Numbered from the stretch's first letter, positions 8,712 to 18,033 are shown. The stretch is DNA of 64,000 nucleotides from Haloarcula marismortui ATCC 43049 (GCF_000011085.1 NC_006396.1:62001-126000), one strand, 5' to 3'. Notes: generated from the letters alone by a model not told the origin. A program made the numbers and translations.

Positions 8712-11150
8712 TCACAACGACCCAGCTGTCGGTTCTTCCCCCTGACTCCCAGTCTCGACACCACTGAACTCGAATCGAGCACCGCCGGCTTCGCTGTCGG
8801 TAACCGTTAGCTCCCAGCCGTGGGCCTCGGCAATCGTCTCCACTATCGCCAGGCCAAAGCCGGTGCCGTCGTCGTCGGTACTGTAGCCCGATTCGAGGAC
8901 GGCGTCGCGCTGGTCCGGCGGAATCCCCGGGCCGTCATCGGCGACGTAGAAGCCGTCCGGCGTGGCTCCGAGCGTGATGGTGACTACTCCTCCGCCATCG
9001 GCCGCTGGCCCAGCTCCGGGAGTGGCACCGTCACTGCCGTGTTCTACGGCGTTTTGCACGAGGTTCTGGAACAGTTCGGCGAGGCGGTCGGGGTCGGCCA
9101 GTACGTGCTCCGGCGAGTCCCGAACCCGGTGTTCGGCCGCGCTCGTGGGTGCGGCGTCCCAGGCCCGGGAAAACGTCTCCCGGAGCGATATCAGTTCGGG
9201 GTCGCTGATGTCACGCCCCTCGCGGGCCAGCGTCAGGGTGTGGTCGATGAGCGTCTCCATCCGGTCGAGGGCGTCCGTTGCGGCCGTTATCGATTCGCGC
9301 ACGCCCGAGTCAGCGTCTTGTGACGCCAGTTCCAGATGGCCACTGGCAACTTGCAAGGGGTTCCGGAGGTCGTGGCTGACGAGGCTGGCGAACTCGTCCA
9401 GCCGCTCGTTCTGGAGTTCCAGCTGTTGCTCCCGCCGCTTCCGTTCGGTGATATCCGTGACAACAGAGACGCTGCCAACTACGGTGCCACTGAGATCGCG
9501 AATCGGGGCGGCGGCAAGGCTCACGTCGACACGACTCCCGTCTTTTCGTTCAAGCTCTGTTTCGTGGCCCGACAGACGCTCCCCTTCGAGGACTTGCGCG
9601 TGAAGTTCGGCGGTCTGTCGTCGGTTCTCGGCCGGGATAACGGGAACCGTGTCGCCCAACACCTCGTCGGCGCGCCAGCCAAATAGTTCCGTCGCGGCGG
9701 GATTCCAGACTTCGACAGTCGCGCTGGCGTCAAGTGCAACAATCGCGAGCGGGGCAGCCTCGACGAGCGTTTCGAGGCGCTCGGTCGTCATTGCGAGTTC
9801 GGACTCGATTTCTTTTCGCTGTGAGATGTCACGGACGATGCCGACACGGCCGGACTCACCGCTGGCCAGTTCGATGTCCGCCGCGTCGACTTCACAGGGG
9901 ACCTGCTCACCGGATGCGGTCCGGATCAGGACCTCCTCCGAGCCGCCGTCCATTGGCTCGGTTCCCATCTGCCCTAGCACAGTCTCGAAGCGTTCGCCGA
10001 CGAGACTGTCCTCGACGGTACCGACCAGCTTGGCGAACGGGTCGTTGTACGTGACAAACTGGTCGTGTTCGTCGAGGACGTAGACGGGTTCGCTGACGCC
10101 CTCGAAAATCGTCTTGTACTGCGTCAGCCGTTGCTCGCGTCGCTTCCGCTCCGTGATGTCCCGGAGGACGACGAGTCGACCAACGAGTCCGTCGAACCGG
10201 TCGGCAAACGGTGTCACTTCGAGTTCGACAAACCGCTGCTGGCCGTCCACGGAGAGCGCGAGTTCCGACCAGTCTGCTTGTTCGTCGTCGACTGTGAGAC
10301 TGTCCCAGGTCGGAATAACGGCCTCTACTTGCTGGCCCACGAGCGACTCTTCGGGGCCAGCGAGGAGGGTTTCAGCCGCCGGATTCGCGTGGCTGATACA
10401 GCCGTCGATGTCCACGACGAGCGTTCCGTCCCCCATCTGCTCGACGATAGTTTCCTGCGCGGCCGGTACCGGGTCAAGCGTCTTGAACGTGTAGAGGCCG
10501 GTCGTCATCGCTATCCCAGAGACTCCCCAGGCGAAAATCGTGGCGTCCTCGGGAATCTGCAGGAAGTACTGCTGGGTCAGCGCAATGGTCCAGGGAGCCA
10601 GCGCCGCGATGAGGACGGCCGCGGCCTGTGTCCGGTACAGGTGCCGCGAGCGGACGAACAACTGAATAAGAACGATTGTCCCGGCAAGCGCCGCAATCAG
10701 AATCGTCGCTATGTGGGCGACGAACACTGCTGTGAGCCCAGCCCCCGGAGCCACCACCAGTGACCCCACAGAGCCGCTGGGCGGGAGGTCGAACAGTGAT
10801 ACGCCCGGGAAGACGAACACGCCCACAAGCACCAACAGGTCAAGCGATAGGAACCCGACAGCTCGCCGCGTCACCGACCTGTCGAAGTCGGCGTACTGCA
10901 ACGCGGCGTACAGCCAGGTGATGGCGACTACGCCCTGAGCGATGGTTGCGACCTGCCGAGCCAGCAACTGGGTCGACAGCGCCGTCGCGGTGATGTCGAC
11001 AGCGTAGCTGGAAGCACCGACTGCTAAGGCGAGGTGAAACACCACCATCGGTGTCCCGCCAGGTCCCTCACGCTTACGCCACGCGAGCAGTGAAAACACT
11101 GCGGAAAGGCCAGCTAGGACCCATAAAGCCGTCACGAAGCGGCCGTACAT
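8712..11150 (-). CDS. Membrane sensor histidine kinase with three PAS domains
   Basis: 812 residues. Residues 1-225 hold seven predicted transmembrane helices of the histKA_7TM type. Three PAS domains follow (about 235-335, 345-455 and 465-580; MGDGTLVVDIDGCISHANPAA, YVLDEHDQFVTYNDPFAKL and ALDASATVEVWNPAATELFGW). The HisKA H-box FASLVSHDLRNPLQVASGHL carries the phosphorylated His, and an HATPase_c domain ends the protein (VQNAVEHG N-box, YVADDGPGIPP G1, GTGFGLAIV G2). It autophosphorylates and presumably donates phosphate to a separate regulator. No response regulator is adjacent, so it is an orphan kinase. A TATA-like AATAAAATAAA stretch lies upstream at about 11178-11190. The ligand is unknown. 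Confidence 0.9.
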   Translation of the reverse strand: MYGRFVTALWVLAGLSAVFSLLAWRKREGPGGTPMVVFHLALAVGASSYAVDITATALSTQLLARQVATIAQGVVAITWLYAALQYADFDRSVTRRAVGFLSLDLLVLVGVFVFPGVSLFDLPPSGSVGSLVVAPGAGLTAVFVAHIATILIAALAGTIVLIQLFVRSRHLYRTQAAAVLIAALAPWTIALTQQYFLQIPEDATIFAWGVSGIAMTTGLYTFKTLDPVPAAQETIVEQMGDGTLVVDIDGCISHANPAAETLLAGPEESLVGQQVEAVIPTWDSLTVDDEQADWSELALSVDGQQRFVELEVTPFADRFDGLVGRLVVLRDITERKRREQRLTQYKTIFEGVSEPVYVLDEHDQFVTYNDPFAKLVGTVEDSLVGERFETVLGQMGTEPMDGGSEEVLIRTASGEQVPCEVDAADIELASGESGRVGIVRDISQRKEIESELAMTTERLETLVEAAPLAIVALDASATVEVWNPAATELFGWRADEVLGDTVPVIPAENRRQTAELHAQVLEGERLSGHETELERKDGSRVDVSLAAAPIRDLSGTVVGSVSVVTDITERKRREQQLELQNERLDEFASLVSHDLRNPLQVASGHLELASQDADSGVRESITAATDALDRMETLIDHTLTLAREGRDISDPELISLRETFSRAWDAAPTSAAEHRVRDSPEHVLADPDRLAELFQNLVQNAVEHGSDGATPGAGPAADGGGVVTITLGATPDGFYVADDGPGIPPDQRDAVLESGYSTDDDGTGFGLAIVETIAEAHGWELTVTDSEAGGARFEFSGVETGSQGEEPTAGSL

Positions 11151-11310
11151 CGTTCCACTGAATATCGTCGCATCGTCACTTTATTTTATTGGTTAACGGC
11201 GCATTGACAGTAAAGAAGAACGGCTGTCTGTAGTCGGTTCCGTAGCACCCGGATTTGGGGCTCTAGTGCAACTGGGTCCTGCTCGCGGTGGTTGCTCTTA
11301 AGACCGCAGT

Positions 11311-11400
11311 GAGGTATCTAGTTGTTTGTTCCCATACCTCAAGGTACGTAAGGTTTTTTACGAACCGCAACACAACTGTCAAATGGATACGAGGTGATGG
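11311..11400 (+). promoter_or_regulatory. hsp20 promoter with nested inverted repeats
   Basis: Upstream of Hsp20, GAGGTAT (11311-11317) and ATACCTC (11334-11340) form a perfect 7-bp inverted repeat with a 16-bp spacer. The right arm overlaps a second palindrome, TACCT-CA-AGGTA (11335-11346). The TATA-like T-rich box TTTTTTA follows at 11354-11360, and a strong Shine-Dalgarno GAGGTGAT at 11391-11398 precedes the ATG at 11404. Inverted repeats directly upstream of TATA/BRE are a typical place for archaeal heat-shock regulators to bind. The regulator itself is not identifiable here. Confidence 0.5.
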
Positions 11401-11403
11401 CCA

Positions 11404-11775
11404 ATGGCACTGCCAACAACCACACCGAGTTCCTGGATGCGCGGTCTTGACCTTCCGTCCCGCCTGTTCGAAACCGGTAGCGACGACTACGAACTGTACG
11501 AAGAGGACGACGAGTTCGTCCTCAACGTCGAGCTCCCGGGCTTTGATGTCGAGGACATCGACGTCTCCTGGGACGACGGCATGTTGAACATCGCCGCCGA
11601 ACGTGAGGACGAACAGCGCGGCGAGCGTCGGACCTACCACCGACGCTTCCGGTTCCCGAAGCGGGTCGACGATGAGGGTATCGCCGCGAACTACACCAAC
11701 GGTATCCTCGAGGTGCGCCTGCCCGTCGAGGTAGGCGCGACGGCCCGCGGCAAGCAGATCAAGGTCGAAGGTTGA
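11404..11775 (+). CDS. hsp20: Hsp20/alpha-crystallin small heat shock protein
   Basis: 123 residues. The alpha-crystallin domain spans about residues 28-115: YELYEEDDEFVLNVELPGFDVEDIDVSWDDGMLNIAAERE at the start and YTNGILEVRLPV, the conserved A-x-x-x-n-G-v-L region, near the end. The N-terminal arm is short (about 27 residues). Members form oligomers that hold unfolding proteins without ATP. The ATG at 11404 has a strong Shine-Dalgarno GAGGTGAT six bases upstream, unusual among the mostly leaderless genes here. Immediately downstream, 11793-11854 can fold into a long hairpin (CAGGTG/CACCTG arms) that might end transcription. Confidence 0.93.
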   Translation: MALPTTTPSSWMRGLDLPSRLFETGSDDYELYEEDDEFVLNVELPGFDVEDIDVSWDDGMLNIAAEREDEQRGERRTYHRRFRFPKRVDDEGIAANYTNGILEVRLPVEVGATARGKQIKVEG

Positions 11776-11919
11776 CCGTCGGGCCGCAGGTGTACCGCCC
11801 GATAACCGACCTGTTCGCTTCGTTCGGAACGAGGCACCTGACGCTCAAGCTAGTTCCCAGCAGACCGCGGTGCCGGCGCGTCGTTCGACCCCGAGGCGAG
11901 AGCTGATAGCGTCGGGCTT

Positions 11920-12903
11920 ATGTCCACGACGGCCCGACCAATGCCCGTGACAGAACGCGCCCCGGAGTCAGTGACAGTGCAGCGCGACATCCCGTTCCAC
12001 GAGGTGGACGGCGAGACGCTGACGCTCGACCTGTACGACGCAGCGGCGGCCAGCGGCCCGAAACCGGTCGCCGTGCTCGTCCGCGGCGGCGCGTTCACGT
12101 CTGGCGACAAGGGTGAGTTCGCCCGGCACGCGCTTGACCTCGCCGCGGACGGCTTTCTGGTCATCGAGCCGCAGTATCGGCTCGCACCGGAATGGACGTT
12201 TCCGGCGGCGCTCGTAGATGTAAAGGCCGCTATCGAGTGGGCCCGGACGGAGGGAGAAAGCTACGGCGCGGACACCAGCCGAGTCGTGGGTGTCGGTCAC
12301 TCAGCCGGCGCGAATCTCATCGTCCTGGCCGCGCTGACGGCGGACGAACCCGGATTCGAACCCGAACTGTACCCCGGCGCGTCTTCGGCACTGTCGGCCG
12401 CCGTCGGCTACGCCGGCGTCTATGACTTCCACGCGCTCGATACCGCGACTGATGTCCCAGCGGGTGAGGGCCATCGGGCGTATCTCGGCGGCGGGCCCGA
12501 CGACGAACCTGCGGCGTACGACCTCGCCTCGCCGGTCGGTCAGGTGAATACCGACGCCCCGCCGACGTTGTTGCTCCACGGCTCTGAAGACGACGTTGTG
12601 CCGCCATCTCAGTCCGAACTGCTTGCCGACGCGCTCGGCCCCATGACCGATGTGGTCCACGAGACGGTGCCGTCGGACCACGGGTTCCCGTTCCACGGGG
12701 CCCAGTACGACGACGTGTACGAACGGACCGTTGAGTTCATTCGGCGAATCGGAACCGACAGTCCGGACACTGACGGCCCAAGAGGCGCAGGCGATGATAC
12801 CGGCTTGCCCGGCGGCGACCTGTCAGGACCGACTGACCGCATCAGCGACCTCGGGTCGGGGGATGTTCACGGCTCGGATCGCCGCGACGGCCCCGGATTC
12901 TGA
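11920..12903 (+). CDS. Alpha/beta hydrolase (carboxylesterase-like)
   Basis: 327 residues from ATG 11920; a second ATG at 11941 is equally possible. The fold is shown by VAVLVRGGAFTSGDKGE (an RGG variant of the HGG oxyanion-hole motif, about residue 50), the nucleophile elbow GVGHSAGANL (Ser about residue 128), the acid region LLHGSEDDVVPPSQS, and the final His in PSDHGFPFHG. The order Ser-Asp-His is as in hormone-sensitive-lipase-type esterases and acetylxylan/kynurenine formamidase-like hydrolases. The last ~45 residues after VEFIRRIG are a low-complexity tail that may be unstructured. No signal peptide is visible, so it is probably cytoplasmic. The substrate cannot be predicted. Confidence 0.8.
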   Translation: MSTTARPMPVTERAPESVTVQRDIPFHEVDGETLTLDLYDAAAASGPKPVAVLVRGGAFTSGDKGEFARHALDLAADGFLVIEPQYRLAPEWTFPAALVDVKAAIEWARTEGESYGADTSRVVGVGHSAGANLIVLAALTADEPGFEPELYPGASSALSAAVGYAGVYDFHALDTATDVPAGEGHRAYLGGGPDDEPAAYDLASPVGQVNTDAPPTLLLHGSEDDVVPPSQSELLADALGPMTDVVHETVPSDHGFPFHGAQYDDVYERTVEFIRRIGTDSPDTDGPRGAGDDTGLPGGDLSGPTDRISDLGSGDVHGSDRRDGPGF

Positions 12904-12940
12904 CGGTCAGGTCGAAAAGTTAAGTAGCTCCCAAAAGTGA

Positions 12941-13282
<342 letters not shown>

Positions 13283-13438
13283 GTTACGAACGCTCCTGTT
13301 TTCGCTGGATTGTCGTACTTCGCACCCCGAATCTGAACGACCTGTAGCTATCGGTTCGTCAATATACTGGGCGCTGCCCGGATTCTCCGTCCCCTGAGAC
13401 AGGGTCGCATACCTGTCATTCAGAATTGTAAACATACA

Positions 13439-13489
13439 TTTATTATAGATTCTTGTGTGAGATACACTCACGAGGGTCATGGTACCATG
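13439..13489 (+). promoter_or_regulatory. etfB promoter with two palindromes
   Basis: A TATA box (TTTATTATAG, 13439-13448) is followed by the inverted repeat GTGAG-ATACA-CTCAC (13457-13471), which spans the expected transcription start. A perfect 12-bp palindrome CATGGTACCATG (13478-13489) follows, and its last three bases are the ATG of etfB. Symmetric sites at and after the start point are typical of archaeal repressors, and the second could also influence translation initiation. The binding protein is unknown. Confidence 0.5.
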
Positions 13490-14341
13490 CATACAGTTGT
13501 TATGACAAAGGGCGTTCCGGACTTCCGCGAGGGACAGGTATCGTTCGACGAGGACGGGCATCTCGAACGGGGAAAGACACCGACGGTGATGAACCCCAAC
13601 GACAAGCACGCGCTCCGTGCGGCGTTCCAGACGAAAGTCCGCAACGGCGGCCACGTCTCGCTGATGAGCATGGGGCCGCCGGGGTACAAAGAGGTCTTGC
13701 AGGAAGGAATGCGGGACGTGTACGCAGACGACCTGTATCTCCTCTCGGACCGCGAGATGGGGGCCGCGGACACCTGGGCGACTGCGATGACTGTCGCCAC
13801 TGGCCTCCAGAACCTTGAGGAGCAGCCTGATCTGGTGTTTGCCGGGTTCAAAACGGCCGACGGCGAGACCGGCCATACCGGTCCACAGACCTGCTGGTGT
13901 CTGGACTGGCCGATAATCACCCATGTTCTCTCACTCGATATCGACGAGGACGCGGGCACCGTTCGGGCGAAGCGACTGGTCGACGGCGACATCTCCGAGA
14001 TTGAAACGGTCGAAGCGCCGATGCCGTGTTTCATCGTCGCCGACCCCGAGTTCGAACCGACCTATCGGAAGGCGAGCCACCGATTGAAACACAAGGACCT
14101 CCGCGAGGAGACTCAAGAGCGGGCCACGGAGTACGAGGAGTACCTCACGATCTGGGATCACGAAGGCCTCAACCTCGACCCGGACTACATCGGTCTGGAC
14201 GGTTCGCCGACCATCGTCGCCGGCGTTGACCCGATTCCAAAGGCCCCCTCGGAGCGAGAAGCGACGGTTATCGAGGCCGACGAACGCGAGGCATTAGAAC
14301 CGGTACTGGACGAACTCACGCCGTACGCGGCAGGTGACTGA
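13487..14341 (+). CDS. etfB: Electron transfer flavoprotein beta subunit (FixA-like)
   Basis: 284 residues from ATG 13487; the upstream in-frame start at 13457 lies in the promoter and is rejected. The sequence MHTVVMTKGVPDFREGQVSF and the nucleotide-binding fold with LVFAGFKTADGETGHTGPQTCWCLDWPIITHV match EtfB/FixA, which binds AMP or, in bifurcating forms, a second FAD. It pairs with the next gene, 2 bp downstream. The presence of FixC and FixX homologues in the same run points to a FixABCX-type complex that oxidises NADH and passes electrons both to quinone and to ferredoxin, not a plain fatty-acid-oxidation ETF. Bifurcation itself is inference. Confidence 0.9.
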   Translation: MHTVVMTKGVPDFREGQVSFDEDGHLERGKTPTVMNPNDKHALRAAFQTKVRNGGHVSLMSMGPPGYKEVLQEGMRDVYADDLYLLSDREMGAADTWATAMTVATGLQNLEEQPDLVFAGFKTADGETGHTGPQTCWCLDWPIITHVLSLDIDEDAGTVRAKRLVDGDISEIETVEAPMPCFIVADPEFEPTYRKASHRLKHKDLREETQERATEYEEYLTIWDHEGLNLDPDYIGLDGSPTIVAGVDPIPKAPSEREATVIEADEREALEPVLDELTPYAAGD

Positions 14342-14343
14342 CA

Positions 14344-16008
14344 ATGCCTGATATCGATCCCACGGAACACGAGATCGCCGAACTCGGACCGAAGATCAAG
14401 GACGTTGACGACGCCGACGAACTACAGGCGATGCTGGCACTGGAGGAAGACGGCGAGGACCGGGTTCCCGTCAAGACGCTTATCAAGGACCGCATCGAGA
14501 AGGTCGAAAGCGACGATGACGGCGAGATAGATCCGGAAGCCGTCGACCTCTCCGACCTTACTGTCGCCGATGTGGCGAACATGGTCCGAGACGTTGACGA
14601 CGCCGACGTGCTCCGGGACCTGCTCGAACGCGAGAAAGCGGGCCAGGACCGGAAGACAGCGAAATCCCAGATAGAGAGTCGAATCGAATCCGTCGAGGGG
14701 ACCGAAGAAGCCGAGGGCGAGGCGGTGACGGAGGTCGAGTACGTCCCGCCGGAAGAGAAGTACCCCGAACTCGACCACCCGACCAACGACAAGCAGTGGG
14801 TCGAGGGAACCGTCGGCGCGGAGTACCGCGATATGTGGGTCTACTGTGAGACGCAGGCCGGCGACCTCGTGGACGTTTCGAAGGAGATGCTCGGGAAGGC
14901 TCGGGAACTGATGAACGACTACAACGCGGCGTACGATGAGGACGAGCGCGTCGTCGCTGTGCTCATCGGGGCCGCCGCGAGCGACCACGTTGAAGATGTC
15001 ATCGCCTACGGCGCGGATCTCGTCGTCTATCACGAGGACGACCGCCTTGATCGCTTCCGCCACCAGCCCTACACCGAAATCTTTTGTGACATGGCCAGAG
15101 CGGGTGGCGACCTGGCCGCCGATGGTCGTGAGGAGACCGAGTGGAAGGACTACCACGAACCGCGCTACACCGTCTTCCCGGCGACGAACAACGGTCGGGA
15201 CCTTTCGGCGCTCGTTCAGGGGGAACTCGACTCAGGATTAGCGTCGGACTGTTCGGGGCTGTATATCGAGAGCGCGATGATATCCAACCCCGCGAAGGTT
15301 GGCACCGCCGGCGACAAGAAGGAGTTCGAGCGCGTGCTCCATATGAAGCGCCCGGACTTCTCCGGGTTCGAGTACTCGACGATTCTCTGTATCGACAAAC
15401 CCCACCGGGATTTCCACCCACAAGGGGCGTCGGTGATTCCGGGGAGCTTCGAGATGCCCGACCCCGACTACGAACGCGACGGCGAGGTCGTCGACTACGG
15501 GATGGACATTGACGACGACTGGTTCACAGTCGAGGTCGAGGAGTACGACCGCCTCTCTGGCGGTGTCGACCTCTCCGGCCACGACGTGATTGTCGCCGTG
15601 GGCCGCGGTATCGGCGACGACCCGACGCGGGGCATCGAGCAGGCGCTGGACCTCGTCGACGCCTTCGACGACGCCGATCTGGGACTGTCCCGCGGAGTCA
15701 TCACCTCATCATACTCTTTCGACGGCCACGTCGAGCAGTACGTCACCGAGGAGCGACAGATCGGCGAGTCCGGGCAGGAAGTCGAACCCGACGTGTACAT
15801 CGCCGCAGGTATCTCCGGAGCGATTCAGCACAAGGTCGGCTGTGACGAGTCCGATACGCTCATCGCCGTCAACACCGACCCGGACGCCGATATCCGGGAC
15901 TTCTCGGACTATCTCATCGAGGGCGACTTATTCGAGGTCTTGCCGCGCCTGACGGAGGCGGTCGAAACCGGTGAACTGGGTGCGATGATGGAGGCCAGCG
16001 ATGACTGA
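14344..16008 (+). CDS. etfA: Electron transfer flavoprotein alpha subunit (FixB-like) with duplicated N-terminal extension
   Basis: 554 residues, longer than usual EtfA (about 320). From about residue 150 the sequence is EtfA-like: YCETQAGDLVDVSKEMLGKARELM, a GRGIGDDPTRGIEQALDLVDAF region, and the C-terminal FAD-binding core SYSFDGHVEQYVTEERQIGESGQEVEPDVYIAAGISGAIQHKVGCDESDTLIAVNTDPDADI. The first 130 residues are extra and contain a tandem duplication: residues 17-55 and 80-118 share DVDDAD and matched L, G-x-D-R, K, I and RIExVE positions, suggesting two copies of a small helical module. The gene overlaps fixC by 8 bp. It forms the FAD-containing heterodimer with EtfB. Confidence 0.9.
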   Translation: MPDIDPTEHEIAELGPKIKDVDDADELQAMLALEEDGEDRVPVKTLIKDRIEKVESDDDGEIDPEAVDLSDLTVADVANMVRDVDDADVLRDLLEREKAGQDRKTAKSQIESRIESVEGTEEAEGEAVTEVEYVPPEEKYPELDHPTNDKQWVEGTVGAEYRDMWVYCETQAGDLVDVSKEMLGKARELMNDYNAAYDEDERVVAVLIGAAASDHVEDVIAYGADLVVYHEDDRLDRFRHQPYTEIFCDMARAGGDLAADGREETEWKDYHEPRYTVFPATNNGRDLSALVQGELDSGLASDCSGLYIESAMISNPAKVGTAGDKKEFERVLHMKRPDFSGFEYSTILCIDKPHRDFHPQGASVIPGSFEMPDPDYERDGEVVDYGMDIDDDWFTVEVEEYDRLSGGVDLSGHDVIVAVGRGIGDDPTRGIEQALDLVDAFDDADLGLSRGVITSSYSFDGHVEQYVTEERQIGESGQEVEPDVYIAAGISGAIQHKVGCDESDTLIAVNTDPDADIRDFSDYLIEGDLFEVLPRLTEAVETGELGAMMEASDD

Positions 16009-17662
16009 CACCGCCGAGAAGTACGAGGCAGTCGTCGTCGGCTGTGGCCCGGGCGGGGCCGCTGCGGCGGCGACGCTCGCCCGCAACGGCGTCGAAACGC
16101 TCGTCCTCGAACGCGGCGTCGACGCCGGGTCGAAGAACGTCTCGGGCGGGCTCATCTACGCCGAGGAGTCGGCACCCTACACCATCGACGGCCTGTTCCC
16201 GGACTTCCGCGAGGAAGCGGCGGAGCGGCCGGTGACGGAGAACCTCATCCACAATATCGCCGGCGACAGGGTGAAATCCTTCGACATCGGCGACCTGCAT
16301 CACCACGACACGGCGTGGGCCGACGCGGTGTTGCGCCGGAAGATGGACTCCTGGCTCGCCCAGCAGGTCCACGAGCGCACCCGGGAGACCGGCGGCGGCC
16401 TGCTGACCGAGGTCCACGTCACCGGCCTGTTGCGCGAACGAGGCGAAATTGTCGGCGTGACGACAGAGGAGTTGGACCCCATCAAAGCCGACATCATCGT
16501 GGCGGCCGACGGCGTCAACTCCGAACTCGCCCGCGACGCCGGGCTGATGGACTGGGACGAGCCCGAAGAGTGGTTTCAGGGCGTCAAGGCAGTCGTCGAC
16601 ATGGAGCCGGAGGTCATCAACGACCGCTTCGACGTGGCCTCCGACGACGGCGCGGCCCACCTGTTCTCGGGCGACCTGTTCGACGGCGTCCGTGGTGGCG
16701 GCTTCCTCTACACCAATGAGTCCTCGCTGTCTATCGGCACCGTGTTCCACCTCGATTCCATCGCCGAGGAGCGGGCCGAGCCCCACGAACTGCTCGACAG
16801 CCTGCTCACGCATCCGCTCATGGCCCAGTGGCTCGGCGACGAATACGACGAGCGCGAGTACAGCGCGAAACTCGTCCCGGACTCGAAGAAGGCGGCCCAT
16901 CCCTCGCCGCACGAGGACCGCCTCGTGCTGGTCGGCGACGCCGCCGGCCAGATGCAGGCACAGGGACCCATCATCAAGGGGATGAACCACGCGGTCACTG
17001 CCGGGGCGCTGGCCGCCGAGGCGTTCGCCGACGCGAGGGCACGCGGCGACCCGTCTCAGGCCGGCAAACTGTACGAGAAGAAGCTCCACGACGAGGGCGT
17101 GATGGACAAGCTCCGGCCGACCGGGTACAGGGTGTTCGGACAGCTCGGCGAACTCGGGCCTGTCGACAACCTCTCGAACGCTATCGCGGAGTCCGCCGTC
17201 GGCCGGTTCGGGGTCCGCGCGGCAGCCGGACTGCTCGAACGGGCCTACTCGTCACCGCGGTTGGTGTCGATGATTCCCGACACCAAACTGCCCTACGTGA
17301 CGCTGCCGACGGTCATTGCCGAGGAACTGGGTGAGCCCGTGACCGACGAGAACACCGTCTCGCCACCCGACCTGGGTGACCGTATCGGCGACCTGACCTA
17401 TGACGTGGGTGACCCGCACATCGAACTGGTCGACAAGTCCTTCGAGGCCTCGGGCACCGCCGTCACGGCCTGCCCGGTCAGCGCCGAAGACTTCGGCGGC
17501 GGCTGTTACCGCGACGAAATGGTCCAGACCAACGGCAGCGAGGAACACCTCGTGAGCCTCGACACCCAGCCCTGCGTCGAGTGTGGCACCTGTGCTATCG
17601 TCGCCGACACCGAGTGGGAACACCCCGCTGGCGGGAAAGGCGTGGAGTTCAACCAGGGGTGA
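16001..17662 (+). CDS. fixC: FixC-FixX fusion: ETF-quinone oxidoreductase-like flavoprotein with C-terminal ferredoxin domain
   Basis: 553 residues. The N-terminal FAD motif VVVGCGPGGAAAAATLARNGVETLVLERG, SKNVSGGLIYAEE and LVLVGDAAGQMQAQGPIIKGMNHAV define the FixC/ETF-QO/geranylgeranyl reductase superfamily. From about residue 470 the sequence changes to a FixX-like Fe-S domain, with AVTACPVSAEDF then QPCVECGTCAIVADTEWEHPAGGKGVEFNQG. The CxxCxxC plus an upstream Cys would hold a 4Fe-4S cluster. In bacteria FixC and FixX are separate proteins; here they are one chain, as in mitochondrial ETF-QO. It is expected to hand electrons from EtfAB to membrane quinone. It overlaps etfA by 8 bp. Confidence 0.9.
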   Translation: MTDTAEKYEAVVVGCGPGGAAAAATLARNGVETLVLERGVDAGSKNVSGGLIYAEESAPYTIDGLFPDFREEAAERPVTENLIHNIAGDRVKSFDIGDLHHHDTAWADAVLRRKMDSWLAQQVHERTRETGGGLLTEVHVTGLLRERGEIVGVTTEELDPIKADIIVAADGVNSELARDAGLMDWDEPEEWFQGVKAVVDMEPEVINDRFDVASDDGAAHLFSGDLFDGVRGGGFLYTNESSLSIGTVFHLDSIAEERAEPHELLDSLLTHPLMAQWLGDEYDEREYSAKLVPDSKKAAHPSPHEDRLVLVGDAAGQMQAQGPIIKGMNHAVTAGALAAEAFADARARGDPSQAGKLYEKKLHDEGVMDKLRPTGYRVFGQLGELGPVDNLSNAIAESAVGRFGVRAAAGLLERAYSSPRLVSMIPDTKLPYVTLPTVIAEELGEPVTDENTVSPPDLGDRIGDLTYDVGDPHIELVDKSFEASGTAVTACPVSAEDFGGGCYRDEMVQTNGSEEHLVSLDTQPCVECGTCAIVADTEWEHPAGGKGVEFNQG

Positions 17663-17673
17663 CCCGTTCGGTG

Positions 17674-18033
17674 ATGAGTGGCCAGTACGACGACCGCCTT
17701 CGGGTGCTCTCCCGCCGGGCCGAGCAGACCCGCGAGTCGCTGGATCCCGACCCGCCGGACGAGGAGCGCGCGATGGAACTCCTTCGGGACGGGTTCGGCC
17801 CCACGGTCGCTCTGTACTGTGAGGCCCGGACCGGCGGGTCGTGGGTCCGCTTCTCCGGGGCGGAGTTCGAGCGACTGGAACGGATCATGAACGACTGGCT
17901 TGACTGCTACGCCGCCTGCTACGGCGTGGAGTTAGCCGGCACCTACAGCGTCAGAGCGGCCGCAGAACTGCTCGTCGATACACACAACGCTCGGGATGTG
18001 GCAGTGCTTCTGACCGGTGTTCCGGAGCAGTAG
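17674..18033 (+). CDS. Conserved-looking small helical protein downstream of fixC, unknown function
   Basis: 119 residues from ATG 17674, 11 bp after the fixC stop; upstream in-frame codons overlap fixC and are not used. The protein is mostly helical and has three Cys/Trp-rich positions (VALYCEARTGGSW, NDWLDCYAACYGVEL), but no metal site or known domain that I recognise. Placement directly after the Etf/Fix genes suggests co-transcription and possibly a role in assembly or regulation of that complex. That is inference from position only. Confidence 0.7.
   Translation: MSGQYDDRLRVLSRRAEQTRESLDPDPPDEERAMELLRDGFGPTVALYCEARTGGSWVRFSGAEFERLERIMNDWLDCYAACYGVELAGTYSVRAAAELLVDTHNARDVAVLLTGVPEQ

Noticed and set aside
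11811-11835. GAACGAAGCGA (minus strand) after hsp20 as a further copy of the 23-nt hairpin
   Set aside because: The loop sequence matches, but the flanking six bases do not pair, so it was not counted.
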